64,000 bases of DNA from Chamaelirium japonicum (Eukaryota; Streptophyta; Magnoliopsida; Liliales; Melanthiaceae): assembly GCA_947650365.1 (NCBI GenBank), contig OX393549.1, forward strand, positions 32,039,126 to 32,103,125. The letters run 5' to 3'. Each line of letters starts with the position of its first letter. The first letter of the stretch is position 1. A program made the position numbers and the translations under genes. Under the pieces are notes generated by a model. That model worked only from the letters and a program-made list of their open reading frames with translations. It did no database searches and was not told the DNA's origin. Of this stretch, positions 33,490-44,928 are shown one piece after another.

Positions 33490-35700
33490 AATAATGATTT
33501 AACATGGCAATGAAATAATTAAAAACTAATAATTTACACCATTTATGGATTATCAAAATGATTACCTCTTAGGACTTACATATGCCTATGCTTGTAGATC
33601 TGTTGATAAAGATGAAGGCGAAGATTTGATCTTGCTACCTTCTCGATTCAACGTCTATCCCATGCATGTAGCCGGCGATGGTAGACTTATGGGAGTCTTC
33701 TCCTTCCTCACAATCCTCATGATGACGCTTTCTAAAGACTTATGGGAGTGTATAAGTCTGAAGGGAGGAAGACCTTCTTCATTCTTTTCTCTCTTCTCTC
33801 TTTCTTTTTCTCCTTGGCCGAAATCTCCAAAAGGGGAGAGGGGGGGGGGGGGGGGGAAGGTTTCTTGCTGCCCTCCTATAAGTGGGACGGCTAGGGTTAG
33901 CCTCCCTCTCCCTTTTTTGGCCGAAATCCCCTAAAAGGGAATCCCTAACTTGGGGGGATTTGAGATCCCTTGGATCTCTACCCCCATAACCACCTGTGGA
34001 GTCACCTCATCATAGATTTCGGCTAGAGTATGCCCTTGGTAAAAATCCACATGAGGGGGGTTCCATAGGTGGCAGTTTTTACAAGGGCCAGGGGCACCCC
34101 CAGTTGTGGCACCCCCTTAAATGAGAAAGGTTGCACAATTAGTCCGGTTTGATTTCGATAATATCCTAACTCGCACCATGGCTTCTCATAGTCTAACTAG
34201 GCAACCAATACGAGAAAATAATTAATTAATTAAATAATTAGTTATTTACCAATATCTACCTGGGACAATTATGATAATGCCCTTGCACTCAGGGGCCTTC
34301 TCTTCTGTCCACCAGGATGTTGACCAGAGAGGGAGATAGAGTCGCACTCCATCCCCGGACACTTATGGTAACTCCTACATTTTAGAAAAGTCATCAAATT
34401 CCATTGGACTGTGCTGTGATGACTTCTCCTAGAATGTCCGAGGGCTAATTTAGCCTTTAATGACATTCATGACATTTCCAGAAAAAATCAACTTAGTCAA
34501 CCTTAGTAAAGTCCTAGTGATCTTAGATAACTTAAGGATCACACATGACTAATTAGCACACATTAGTATCCATGTCTTCATTCTACGAGCCTAGGACTCA
34601 CCAGGTGGGTCCCATTGAGGAACCCTAATCAAACTAGGTTTTCCTTTTAGAGGATATGAGGGAGGAACCACTTAGGTAAACCTAAGCTATATCTTATAAT
34701 CCACATACCTCTGGTTTTACTTGTCTCCGTGGTGTTAGCCACTATCAGTAAACCCTAACGGCATTGGGTTATATCCGCTTGGCTATAGTAGGTAGCTAGG
34801 AGTTGGAATCTTCAGAATCCTGATAAGCTTGGTTCCCACTGGTACCATGGCCTAGGCCACACCAGTAAACAATGTCTATAAGCACTACTAAGTCACTGCT
34901 ACATCCGAGGTTATTAGTAATTATACGAGTACCCTTTACCCTACTAAGCTGCATTAAAACCTTTCCAAGCCGATGTCCGTGCAACTAATTGAGATCAATA
35001 CCGACTTTCCCTCTTAGGTTAGTTCGCCCAATTGAATCCTGACTTCTCAATGCTTTGTGATCACCCCCTTGTGCATTAGTACGGCTGGCCAGTCTTAGTG
35101 ATCAGCCCTTTATGAGAATCACTCAACGAGACACCTAGTCCCTATCAAGGGATATGGAATTTGAAGGACTTCTTGCGTTCCCTAATGCCTAATGCTAATC
35201 ACCCAATCTATCTAGGTTTAGGTTTGCAACAGACCACACTGATTGGCAGGTCAAAGTAGAGAACATCAGGCCTAAGGTTCACAACACATCTTGGTAAACT
35301 AGTAGTAGAGGTCCTATGGTCTTGGATGATAGTAATTAAGATCGATTTTCTCTCTTGATTATGTTCAATGTATTCCGGTTACATCAACACATTCTAACCT
35401 AGTATCTCATACCAATGGCTAATATAGGTTAGCTCTCCCTAGGAGAAAGTCAGTGTGTTACAGTCTCTTATACTAAGTGTCCAGTCTAGCAATGACTGCG
35501 AATCTACATCAGTGTGTATGGTGACTCACATCTCCTGTATGTAGATCTTATTTACATACCCGAGTCACCTCAACTAGACTAATGTGGACACTAGTGGATT
35601 TATGCATCTCATGCACAGTATTGTGTAAGTTTTAGTGAAGTGATCCTAATCAAGTATCATCACTGCTGGAATTGGCATGTAGGTTACACCAATCCCAACA
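33490..35700 (-). mobile_element. copia-type LTR, minus strand (left boundary uncertain)
   Basis: On the minus strand the segment starts at 35700 with TGTTGGGATTGGTGTAACC, typical of Maximus/SIRE-type copia LTRs, and near 33880 has CCCACTTATAGGAGGGC with AACCCTAGCCGTCC, the promoter and leader type also seen in the LTR at 1-861. It holds an 18-bp poly(G) run near 33841-33858. I found no domain, no primer-binding site and no certain right-hand end, so it may be a solo or cut LTR. Confidence 0.45.
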
Positions 35701-35788
35701 GAGATATCTAGTGAGAGTTACTAGGGAATCCAATATGAACTTAATTTCTTTTCATGAGACTAAGTGGGAGTTGACCAGGTCTCGATTA

Positions 35789-36177
35789 GAGCATCTCCAA
35801 CGGTGCTTGCTATTACACATGCATTGCTAAAGTATATGCTAAGCATATTCTTTTATTTTGTTGTAATAGCAGGCCATCCCTCCAATGTCAGTTGTATTTT
35901 CACCCTCAAATCTTAGGCGGACGGCCACGATAGACATGAGAGAACGAGACGGATGACCACGATATACGGAGGAGAGAGAGAGAGAAGGAGAGAGAGAGAG
36001 AGATATATAGAGAGAGAGAGAGACTTCACAAAAAATAGCGGCTCCACTATATTCTTCACAATTTCGGTATATATACCAGCCAAAAGGTCTCCCTGCATTT
36101 TTGTAGGGAGGTATAACAGACGGTTGGAGGTCCCCGTCCGCTATATATGGCAATATGGCGGATGATTGACGATGCTC
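35789..36177. mobile_element. PIF/Harbinger (Tourist-like) MITE with TTA duplication
   Basis: The ends are GAGCATCTCCAACG and, inverted, GACGATGCTC, with TTA directly outside on both sides (35786-35788 and 36178-36180). The 3-bp TTA/TAA duplication is the mark of PIF/Harbinger elements. It is 389 bp long, has no coding capacity, and contains a GA-rich stretch (about 35972-36023). Confidence 0.88.
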
Positions 36178-36239
36178 TTAGTTGTTTAACAAATAATTTA
36201 TGGAGTTGGTGTCATAATGGTGGAATAACATCATTGTTA

Positions 36240-36870
36240 GGGTCTGCCCAATTCATCTTGTTTAAAGCTTCATAAGTGGAAGGAGCTCATTCTTGATTGG
36301 TATTCCAATCATATGCACCATGTTTTGAGCAATCTCTGGCATATTAGGGGGGATCTTCTTAGACTTGATTGGGCAGAGGAGAGAATGAGCTGAATTGAAG
36401 TGTCTCCCTTAAGCTTCAGTTGGAAGTCTTGCGCTTGGAAGAGGAACATGAATGTCATAAAAATCTAGGTTGAGATGGGATCTTGAGGGCGACAAAAAAT
36501 GCTAAATTCTTTCCTAAAACTACGTCGATACGACTTAGGAAAAATTTTGTCTTTGCTTTGGAGGTGTCAAATGTACATCATTTGTTCCTCGTTTATAGTA
36601 AAAATCTTTTGAGCTCCAGTAACGATTGGGTGAACCACCTTTAAAATATCTTGTGTTCTTTGTCTTTGTTAGTTCTTCTATTTACTCTGTGATTGATCTC
36701 CCAACAATACTTTCGTCGGGTTTTTACTAAGGTCCCATTTGATAGACTGAAGGTGGGATCTTTTACTCCTAACTCTCTCTTATCTGATCAAGTAAATTAT
36801 TGGAGGCTCCTTTTGAGGAAGCAGAAGTTAAGGCGGCTACGTTCCAATTGAATGAGAAATAAATAATTAA
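36240..36870 (+). mobile_element. LINE (L1-type) ORF2 fragment
   Basis: Translated pieces resemble the segment between endonuclease and reverse transcriptase of plant L1 ORF2. The clearest is LEAPFEEAEVKAATFQLN near 36805-36860, which matches the conserved EEEVKKAVFQLNPDKAPGPDG region and stops there. No single frame is open across the fragment, so it is dead and truncated at both ends. Confidence 0.5.
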
Positions 36871-37280
36871 CTTATTAAAATAACATCGTAACGTGGTTGG
36901 AGTCCATGCAGAGAAACGTGGCTAACTCAACTCTGTACACGACCAACTGATACTCACACGCTTGGAGGGCAATGGGTCCCACACTCAGGCCTCTGTCCCT
37001 AGAAGCCCATGAAAGAGGTGCAGCAGGGATAAACTAGCATCTGATATACTGACGTAAACACCGATCTAGTGAATGATATAGCGCAAGCGCCATATGTATC
37101 ACATATGACCGGTGGCACGCCCAACATGCCTCCTAAGCCTCCAATAAAAAAAATAAAACATCCGGCTCAAGCAGAAAGTAGCGTAACCAAGTAACCTAAA
37201 TAAGATATTACATTATTTAATAAGATAATCAACTATTAAATTATAAATAATATATTAAAATATTTAATGTTTAACTTACC
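36871..37280. other. possible C-terminal continuation of the PMD pseudogene
   Basis: The minus strand of about 37150-36890 has exon-like base composition between AT-rich stretches and would be the place of the next PMD exons, but no frame gives a convincing match. Confidence 0.25.
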
Positions 37281-38310
37281 TCACTTTCAGTCAGCAAATC
37301 CAATAACATCCGGTACAACGGAATGCTGTGGTGGGGGTATAACTCGTACCGCTGGTGGGGGATGTTGTGGTGGGTACTCATGGGCCCAAATATGAAACAA
37401 TATAAAAAATATGTAAGATACTAAACACTTTATATAAAACAAAATAAGTATAATATATTATAATATTTTTTATCAGTAGTAAGGGTGTGCAACCCACTAG
37501 CTGGTGTGCAACACCCATCGCAAACTGACTCAGGCTAGAGTATAAAAATACCAGAATGGCTGCACCCCAGGCATATTGGGAAGTGATAGTCAAGTCCTAA
37601 AAAAAATAAAAAACTAGCATGCATAAGATTGCCAGTTACATCTAGAAATAGGCATAAACCACACAGTACTAACAAGTATGCACGTGTGTACCTCAATGTC
37701 TTAAATAATAAATATATATATATTATTAGTATGTCATTTATATAAGAATATTAATATATATTAAATATAATTAATAAATAAAAACTAACTGTCTCAGGAT
37801 GTACCAGCTTTTGAGGTCCTAGTCTAAACTGAGTACGAAAGCTTCTCAGCTAGATGTATTCTTCCCCCTGTGATGGCGGAAGCGGTACAACTCATAAGCC
37901 GTCGTGGATCAGTTGACGGTAGTCAAAAGGTCGGGTGGCATGAGGTATAGTCATAGGGAGGCCTGTGATGGCCAACCCTATAATCTGTTGAGTGTCTTGC
38001 AAAGTGATCGATATCTCTCCAAAAAAAAAATAAAATGTATGAGTAGCCGGCTACCAACGCTTAGCTAGTGTATAGTATAGACACATGTCGGTGCTAAGCT
38101 ATCGGATATGACAGAACCAACCGAACCTGGCTTACTCCAATAACTGTACGGGAGCCAAATAACTCCCACTCGTCAAGAATTTATTTGAATATAAGATTAT
38201 AAACATACCTCAATATGCTCGAATACTGCAGTAGCATGATGTGCAGCTTGGGACAGAAGCACTTGGTTCGTGGTCAGGCCCCCTGGAAGTTGTCCATCAT
38301 TTTGCTCCAT
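37281..38310 (-). pseudogene. plant mobile domain (PMD, MAIN-like) pseudogene
   Basis: Reading on minus, exon 1 is 38310-38209 (ATG, 34 codons, MEQNDGQLPGGLTTNQ..., donor GTATGT). Exon 2 is about 38143-37790 (118 codons, phase 0 at both ends) and holds the PMD core word GEISITLQDTQQIIGLA. Exon 3 is about 37699-37464, with RAYLLVLCGLCLF and then SQYAWGAAILVFLYSSLSQF after a frame change. A further piece (IWAHEYPP) lies near 37370. Exon 2 has five in-frame stops (TAA, TAG, TAG, TGA, TAG), so it is not functional. PMD proteins (MAIN/MAIL1 in Arabidopsis) act in silencing and genome stability, and the domain is also carried by transposons. This copy could be either a host duplicate or transposon cargo. 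Confidence 0.75.
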
Positions 38311-38474
38311 TAGGCTAAGAGCACCTCAAGATTTATACGGAGAGCAACCCCGTTCCCCCCAACCACACCGAGTCCATAGGCTACCAACAAAGAGAAGCAG
38401 AGAGAAAGGGAGAGCAGAGGAGAGGAGGAGAGAAGAGAGAAAATGTTTACGCCAAATGAATTCTACTGACTTAA

Positions 38475-38527
<53 letters not shown>

Positions 38528-38530
<3 letters not shown>

Positions 38531-38923
38531 GAATGGGATGCTGCCTATCAAAGCGGCATTTTTTGCTGCTTTGAAACATTGTTTGACCATCCTAGAAGTT
38601 TTGGAATTTGATGAAATTTGGTGAGGGTGTTGTCTAGGGTAAGATGATCATCCTCACAAATTTTCATCAAATTCCAAAACTTCTAGGGGGTTCAAATGGT
38701 CGAAGCAAAATCAGTCGTCTGCAGTCACCGTTAAAATCTGCAGCATTTTTCTTTGACCATTTGACCCTCTTAGAAGCTTTGGAATTTGATAAAAATTTGT
38801 GAGGATGATCATCTTACCCTAGACAACACCCTCACCAAATTTCATCAAATTCCAAAACTTCTAGGATGGTCAAACAATGTCTCAAAGCAGCAAAAACGCT
38901 GCTTTGATAGGCAGCATCCTGTT

Positions 38924-38927
<4 letters not shown>
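38528..38927. mobile_element. fold-back element F1 in (TA)n
   Basis: 400 bp. The first about 178 bp and the last about 178 bp are inverted copies (GATGCTGCCTATCAAAGC ... GCTTTGATAGGCAGCATC) at more than 90% identity, leaving a loop of about 40 bp. There is no coding capacity. TA tracts touch both ends, as in the rice Micron elements, which insert into TA microsatellites. Confidence 0.85.
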
Positions 38928-38986
<59 letters not shown>

Positions 38987-38989
<3 letters not shown>

Positions 38990-39263
38990 GAGGGATACTC
39001 TTACTCATGGCCTCTTACTCATATAGTTACCTATGATCCGGGCCATCCATTAGATCCCGACGTACGGTTCAGATGGGGAGTTAAAGCAATAGTGTTCGCA
39101 TTAAAAGCCCGTATTAAAAACCTTTATTAAAAGCCCGCATTTAATGCGGACACCATTGCTTTAACTCCCCATCTAATCTGAACCGTACATCGGGATCTAA
39201 TAGACGGCCCGGATCATATGTAACTATATGAGTAAGAGGCCATGAGTAAGAGTATCCTTCCCC
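38987..39263. mobile_element. fold-back element F2 in (TA)n
   Basis: 277 bp with inverted arms of about 120 bp, starting GGGGAGGGATACTCTTACTC and ending GAGTAAGAGTATCCTTCCCC. The sequence is unrelated to F1. TA tracts lie on both sides. Confidence 0.88.
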
Positions 39264-39282
39264 ATATATATATATATATATA

Positions 39283-39399
39283 GGCTTAAATGCGGTCTGT
39301 GCGGTACGCACCCGCAGCCGTCCGATGCGGTGCACCGCACCGCGCCACATGCATCAGACGGCTACGGATGCGGACCGCACAGACCGCATTGAAGCATGC

Positions 39400-39401
<2 letters not shown>
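39283..39401. mobile_element. fold-back element F3 in (TA)n
   Basis: 119 bp with inverted arms of about 50 bp built on ATGCGGTCTGTGCGGT and its complement. It is GC-rich, unlike its AT-rich neighbours. Confidence 0.85.
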
Positions 39402-39465
<64 letters not shown>

Positions 39466-39467
<2 letters not shown>

Positions 39468-40365
39468 GAAATGGGTTCCTGGTACATTGTACCAGAGTAT
39501 TGCCTGAGACAGTGCTCCGTATGCTGCCAAGTGGAATAGGGGACCAGCTGTACTCCATACGGGTGCGAAACGTGCGAAAATTCTTTATTTGCGAAACCCA
39601 GCCGTAGCCGTCCGATCAACCGATCGAACGATCGGTGTTCACCCCGCCCACCGACCGCAGCTGTTACTGTGCCGGGCACAGTAACAGCGATTTCGGTGGG
39701 TGGGGTGAACCCTGGCCGTCCGATCGGCATGAATCGAACGGCCAAATATCTCTCTCGCCGGTTAAAATGGTTAACCGTTCGATCGAACGATCGAACGGGT
39801 GAGATCCCGTGGGACACCATCAAATAGGACAAAAGGTAGTGGGTTGGGTGAACCCTGGCTGTCCGATCGGCGTGAATCGAGCGGTCAAATTTCTCTCCGG
39901 TCGGTTAAAATTTTTAACCGTTCGATCGAATGATCGAACGGGTGAGATCCCGTGGGAAACAATCAAATAGGACAAAAGGTAATGATTACAATCATTACCT
40001 TTTGTCCTATTTGATGGTGTCCCACGGGATCTCACCCGTTCGATCATTCGATCGAACGGTTAACAATTTTAACCGGCGGGAGAGATATTTGGCCGTTCAA
40101 TTCACGCCGATCAGACAGCCAGGGTTCACCCTACCCACCGAAATCGTTGTTACTGTGCCCGGCACAGTAACAGCTGTGGTCGGTGGGCGGGGTGAACACC
40201 GATCGTTCGATCGGTTGATCGGACGGCTACGGCTGGGTTTCACAAATAAAGAATTTTCGCAGGTTTCGCACCCGTATGGAGTACAGCTGGTCCCCTATTC
40301 CACTTGGCAGCATACGGAGCACTGTCTCAGGCAATACCCTGGTACAATGTACCAGGAACCCATTT

Positions 40366-40368
<3 letters not shown>
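39466..40368. mobile_element. large fold-back element F4 in (TA)n
   Basis: 903 bp, nearly one long hairpin. The ends are GGGAAATGGGTTCCTGGTAC and its complement, and the centre near 39985-40010 is a perfect palindrome around AAGGTAATGATTACAATCATTACC. The left arm holds a tandem copy (about 39700-39830 and 39835-39965) of a segment present once in the right arm. Words such as CCGTTCGATCGAACGATCG are themselves palindromic. No protein is encoded: the frames crossing both arms are mirror images of each other. Confidence 0.9.
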
Positions 40369-40449
<81 letters not shown>

Positions 40450-40451
<2 letters not shown>

Positions 40452-40632
40452 AGATATGATTTATGCCATCTATGATGGCGTAAATCGTTTACGCCATCTC
40501 AAATGGCGTAAACCAGTACGCCATGACAGATGGTGTAATTCAAAGGGTACTTAGGGTATTTAAAATTAACACTCCATCTTTATGCCGTCTGTCATGGCGT
40601 AAACGATTTAAGCAATCTAAGATGGCGTATTG
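40450..40632. mobile_element. small inverted-repeat element F5 after the last (TA)n
   Basis: TTTATGCCATCTATGATGGC at the left is answered by an inverted GGCGTAAACGATTTAAGC...GATGGCGTA at 40595-40632, with further TGGCGTAAA words inside. A GTTTACGCCA word also lies left of the whole array at about 38446-38455, so F5 could be the remaining half of an element that was opened by the TA tract. Confidence 0.6.
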
Positions 40633-40930
40633 TTCTTGTTTTTACCATTCCTAACGTTTTGTTCCGTTTATTATAAAATTAATATTTTATATTCCGTTTT
40701 GAAAAATTTCTGTACAAAAAAATATAATGAAGAAAAACAAAAAAAAAAGAGCATTCTTGATTTCTTTTGTATGCTCGTATTATGTTATTTAACCTGATCG
40801 ATCCCATGAGTTCAAAGATATATACATATCAAGAGATTTTTTTTCTTTTGATGAGGACAAGTTTATCTTGGTTAGAGTGACGCTTGTAAGTGCCATTGAA
40901 GAGAGAGACCATGGTTTGGAGCCTGCCAAC

Positions 40931-41393
40931 TAGGACTGCAAATGGGCATGATTTGGATCATGTCATCGCAAGCTAGGGCTTGCCCCGAACTTGTGAGGGT
41001 GTGCCCTGGCCCAAATTTAAAATTTTGGGTTAGGCCTCAATCCCGCCCGAAACTTATTTATGAAGTCTAAGCTAATCCCTAGCCCAAATTAAGCCTAAAC
41101 CTCTAGCATGGCAATGCCTACTTTTTGTTTTGGGCCGGGTTAGCAGTTGGCCATACCCGGCTCATAATACAGTCAGGCCTAAATGTTTGAGCCCAGTCCG
41201 GTCCAAAGCCCGAATTATTTCATTCTTAATTTTTATAAACAATACCTACAAAATTCTCCATACTGTGCTTTAGAATCTACCAAAAGTTTGAGCTCAGTCC
41301 AGTCCAAAGCCTAACTTAACTCCGTCCAAACTAGGCTCAAATTGTACCTGACCCAATGTGTCTTGGGTTGGTCCGAGCCCATTTACAGTCCTA
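40931..41393. mobile_element. hAT-type MITE
   Basis: The ends TAGGACTGCAAATGGGC and, inverted, GCCCATTTACAGTCCTA enclose 463 bp rich in GCCC/GGGC words. This is the pattern of the common plant TAGGGNTGYAAAYGGGC family, usually placed in hAT. The flanking 8-mers (CTGCCAAC and CCACCACC) match only partly, so the target duplication has decayed. Confidence 0.65.
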
Positions 41394-41413
41394 CCACCAC
41401 CTACAGGCGCACA

Positions 41414-42250
41414 ATGTTTTTTTTTTCTCCTCCACCAAAGACCAAGCCTTGTATTTTCCCATAGGTTCACCACTTTGTTATACGCCATGCAGTGTAAGAC
41501 AAGGCCGGAATCGGTCCTACGACTGCGCCGGGAGAGAAACAATGGTGTTAAACACTGGGATACAACCGTAGTTGTTATCACATGAGGTTATCACTATATG
41601 ACCTGCGAATCTTCATTGACAAGAGCTCGAAGAATAGAACGGAACTGATCATCCCAATAGCCCTCCACGCCTGTCAACCTCGTCTCTTGAGCAAGCCAGT
41701 GGAAGGCCGAGTTGGATGTATGAGGTATCCACCGGACAGACACATCAGGCACTTGCATCCATAGTTGGTGGCATGACAATATTAAGGAACTCAAACTCCT
41801 GAACTTGTACTTATCCACCACTAGAGCCTCTCTCGCCTGCACCGCATCAGTCAACACAACAATCCACCCACGTCGTCTTCTGGCCAACTCTTTGAACGCC
41901 CCATGCATCAGCATCGCCCACAGCTCAGCCAGGAGACAGGATTCAACCTTGCATAGAAAGGCTCCAACTGCCATCGCAAGTCTTAGTCGAGACACTAGGA
42001 CCCACGCCCCACTAGCCAATACCCTTTTTTGCGAGAAAGGCACCATCAGTCCAGATAAAGAACTCGTTCTCCAGTTACCCGGCCGACAATCCACCTGGAA
42101 TCACCACCTCCCAGACATACCTGTGAAGCCCCACGAGACCTTGACGAATAACTGAATGCTTGTAATATGCATCAGAGACTTCTCTAAAATTTTCGCTGAA
42201 GGGCACGCTCAAAACACACGATGAAGATCCTCCTTCGGTTCCTGACTCAA
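41414..42250 (-). mobile_element. LINE 3' fragment with RNase H domain
   Basis: On minus, the frame 42094-41594 reads as a reverse-transcriptase-associated RNase H (RVT_3 type): ASGAWVLVSRLRLAM, AELWAMLMHGAFKELARR, VVLTDAVQAREALV and VRWIPHTSNSAFHWLAQE, the last being the usual HxxRxxNxxAxxLA region with Arg replaced by Thr. A TDGAF word upstream near 42045 in another frame shows a frameshift. After the stop comes a 3' UTR ending in an A-run (T-run 41414-41423 on plus). Plant L1 elements often end this way. It is truncated at its 5' side near 42250. No target duplication was found. Confidence 0.65.
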
Positions 42251-42770
42251 CTACTTTATAATCACTGGATTAGGAGTCCAATGGCATCCCAATAGTCTAG
42301 AAGAGAAATGAGAATGCTATTTGGTATGATGGGTTTCCAAATAAAATTTCTATCCTGAATTGGCAACGGATCACAATCGTTCCTTTGCCTATCGATCTGG
42401 GCTGACTGAGATTTACCAATCATTGAGCTGGGATAGGGCCGACCCTGAGCATGGGCGTCGTGGGCGATCGCCCTGAGTCCCGCAATCAGATGGGGCCCTG
42501 AATTTTTTTTAATGTATATTCTAGGCCAAATTGGGCATCTAGCGATAGGAACTGAGAAAGGGTTCAAAGCAGGCCGGCCCACGTCGGACATAGGCCCCCA
42601 ATCTTTGGACTTTTGCCTTGCATTTGAGGCCAAAACCCAAACAAATAGTTGTAGGCTCTACATGGGGCCCAACGTGCAAAAAATTTATGTCATTTACCCA
42701 TTAAAACTGCTCATTCTCGAAAAAATGAAGCGTTAGCGTTGAAAATATACACAGTTACCAAAAAAAATCT

Positions 42771-42774
<4 letters not shown>

Positions 42775-42826
<52 letters not shown>
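42775..42826. repeat. (CT)n microsatellite
   Basis: About 25 uninterrupted CT units. Confidence 0.95.
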
Positions 42827-42830
<4 letters not shown>

Positions 42831-43678
42831 ATTGTGATCTGTTTTTTGACCGTTTATGGCCCGCCGTCCTCGACTCCTTTAAGTTCTCTTGTATGTGCTC
42901 CCCCTCTCGCTCTTGCTATTAGGCAGTGTGACCACCCACGGACACTGGATGGACGATGGTCCCACATCCGCAGGTGACAGACACCAGTCTCTCCTTATGT
43001 GTGTGTTTGTGACTGGTGACTAGCGACTACTCATGGCTGCCGGCTTAGCAGTAGCGATGGCCAGCCCCCCCTCTCTCTCTTGCGTGCGTGCCTTGGTGCG
43101 TTCTCCATGTGTGTGTGTTTGTGATTGGTAACCAGCGACCGTTCTTGGTCGGCGACTTTGCAACAGCGGGCTTCTCTTTCACTCGCTCTTCATGTGTCGG
43201 TTTATGACAGGGTCGTCTCGAATCCGACTTTGATCATTGATTCGCTAATTACTATTCACTCAAGTCCAAGATAATTTTAGTTTTAATTTCTTTTATATAA
43301 GTTTGTTGTCTGAAATTAATTATGTTAATTTTAATTCAACATGGTATATAAAGTAATACTTTGCTTCTATTGATTTTTCTTTTTTTTACTTTTATGTTAG
43401 TTTTATGCCTATTAGCATGTATAAAAATAGCTCTATTTTTAATCTTCGTCCTAAGCCCCAAAAATCTTTGCTGAGAACAACGGGTTGGTTGTGCTGAGAC
43501 ACACTGGGGTGGGAAAAAATTACAAAAACCTTTACATTAAATATCATGCTCTCTCGATGCATCCCGGATGATAGCACATGCTAACTGAGCCACCTGGCCC
43601 ACCTCCTCTCTCACTCTCAAAATAAATTTTTTCAGCAAACCCTCCAACATGAACCGCTGATATACATCAAGTAGTTCA
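42827..43678. other. unassigned spacer
   Basis: No gene is recognised. Two related segments (about 42965-43035 and 43100-43160, sharing TGTGTGTGTTTGTGAYTGGT) show an old local duplication. The 3' half is AT-rich. Confidence 0.4.
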
Positions 43679-43686
43679 TGTTGGAG

Positions 43687-44305
43687 TAGGACTGCAACTT
43701 AGGCAGGTTGGGTCGGGTTGGGAATTCAACCCAAGCCCAACTCAAGTACTAAAACCCCCAACCCTAACCCAGCCCAACCAACCTCCAACCCGAGATGCCC
43801 AGCCCAAGCCCAACTCAAGCAAAAATTTCTATGCTCGGGTTGGGCTTGAGTTAGCCCAAGTTGGTAGGACAGTTCGGGTTGCGCAGGTTCGAGTATATTT
43901 ATTGTTTAAAATTTTATCCTTTGAAGATCAAATCTAAAAAGAATTTATACTTGCTAACACTACCATATAACTCTTTTTGCATTTCTATTCATGCAATTTA
44001 CTAGATCATTAGATAATGTCTTTATTTGATAAGCAAGAAGCAAATAAATAATATGGGATTGGGTGAAACAGATGATTGTGACAGCAACCCCTCAACATAT
44101 GACTACCTATATATCATAGACTCATAGATATGCATGGGTACTCGGGTTCGGGTTGCTCGACCCCGGCCTCAACCCGAGCCCGACCCATATTCAACTCGGG
44201 TTGTATTTTTCAAGCCTAACACAACCCAATCTTCAAATACATCAACCCTAATCCATCCAAAATTCGGGTTGAGCTCGGGTCCAACCCACCCAAGTTGCAG
44301 CCCTA
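43687..44305. mobile_element. hAT-type MITE with perfect 8-bp TSD
   Basis: The ends are TAGGACTGCAACTTAGGCAG and, inverted, CACCCAAGTTGCAGCCCTA. TGTTGGAG lies directly outside both ends (43679-43686 and 44306-44313). The interior (619 bp) is full of AACCCRAGCCC/GGGTTGGGYT words on both strands and has no coding capacity. Its ends resemble those of the element at 40931-41393. Confidence 0.9.
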
Positions 44306-44313
44306 TGTTGGAG

Positions 44314-44837
44314 GGTTTGCTACCCTTCTTGTCAGGCCCCCCCTCCCGTGGGCACGACTCCTTTCCATTGATTATCTTGCCCCCCCCCCCCCCCCCCATC
44401 AATTGATACTATTTGGAGAGTGACATGTGTCAATCCAAAAACCAACGAGCACAATCTAGGCCATGGGATGAACCCAAGGGGGATGCCACCACCTCCGGTC
44501 GCCGCCCGACCCACCACATGCAGCTGCCGGCCTACCATTGTCCTTGTCGGCCGCTGTCACCGCCACCTCCGATGGCCAACCTTGCTGATAGTTGGCCACC
44601 ACCACCGTCGACGACCACCGGCCACCCACCCCATCAGGCGATGGGTGGTGGTTGGCGATCGGCAAGAGTGATTGCCAACGGCGGCGGGTGGTGATCGGCG
44701 GTTGGCAAGGGTGGTCACTGGCTGGCAAGGACGATGATTGTAGGTAGCCATAGGTGGTGGGCGACCGGAGGTGGTGGCTTTCCTACTTGGGTTCATACTA
44801 GGCTGTGGCTGTTGGTTTTTGGGACATCCCTCTTGGA
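44314..44837. other. GC-rich spacer with inverted words
   Basis: A poly(C) run lies at 44381-44397. GGGATGAACCCAAGGGGGATG (44463-44483) is answered in inverse by CATCCCTCTTGGATTCATCC (44825-44844). This suggests an older element of 400 bp or more into which the Mutator-like element inserted. The interior is CACC/GGTGG-rich and without a convincing gene. Confidence 0.35.
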
Positions 44838-44846
44838 TTCATCCTT

Positions 44847-44928
44847 GAGGTTTTTACCGAAATGGCCACCAACTCTCAACTATTGTTGAGAATGGACCCC
44901 CTCAAAAAATCTGCACGAAAATGGCCAC
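44847..44928 (+). repeat. left terminal inverted repeat of the MULE
   Basis: 82 bp, matching the complement of 56259-56340 with one mismatch at base 55. It contains an internal palindrome, TCTCAACTATTGTTGAGA. In Mutator elements the ends bind the transposase and carry the promoter. Confidence 0.96.

Larger units (their letters stand above)
38478..40449. repeat. (TA)n tracts separating fold-back elements
   Basis: Five nearly pure TA runs lie at 38478-38527, 38928-38986, 39264-39282, 39402-39465 and 40369-40449. Between them sit four different palindromic elements, and a fifth follows the last tract. Confidence 0.95.

Noticed and set aside
36871-37280. Further PMD exons
   Set aside because: Reading all minus-strand frames gave no convincing PMD words, so the pseudogene was ended near 37281.
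39362-40475. Mirror-image frames of 150-180 codons with Tyr-Ile runs
   Set aside because: They cross the arms of the F4 hairpin and the (TA)n tracts, so the same peptide appears on both strands by symmetry.
42436-42580. hAT-like element with TAGGGCCGACCCTG and CAGGCCGGCCC ends
   Set aside because: The words fit a known plant hAT end, but no 8-bp duplication is visible and the right boundary is unclear.
44413-44796. Pro/His-rich frames before the MULE
   Set aside because: They arise from CACC/GGTGG-rich sequence on both strands and match no family.
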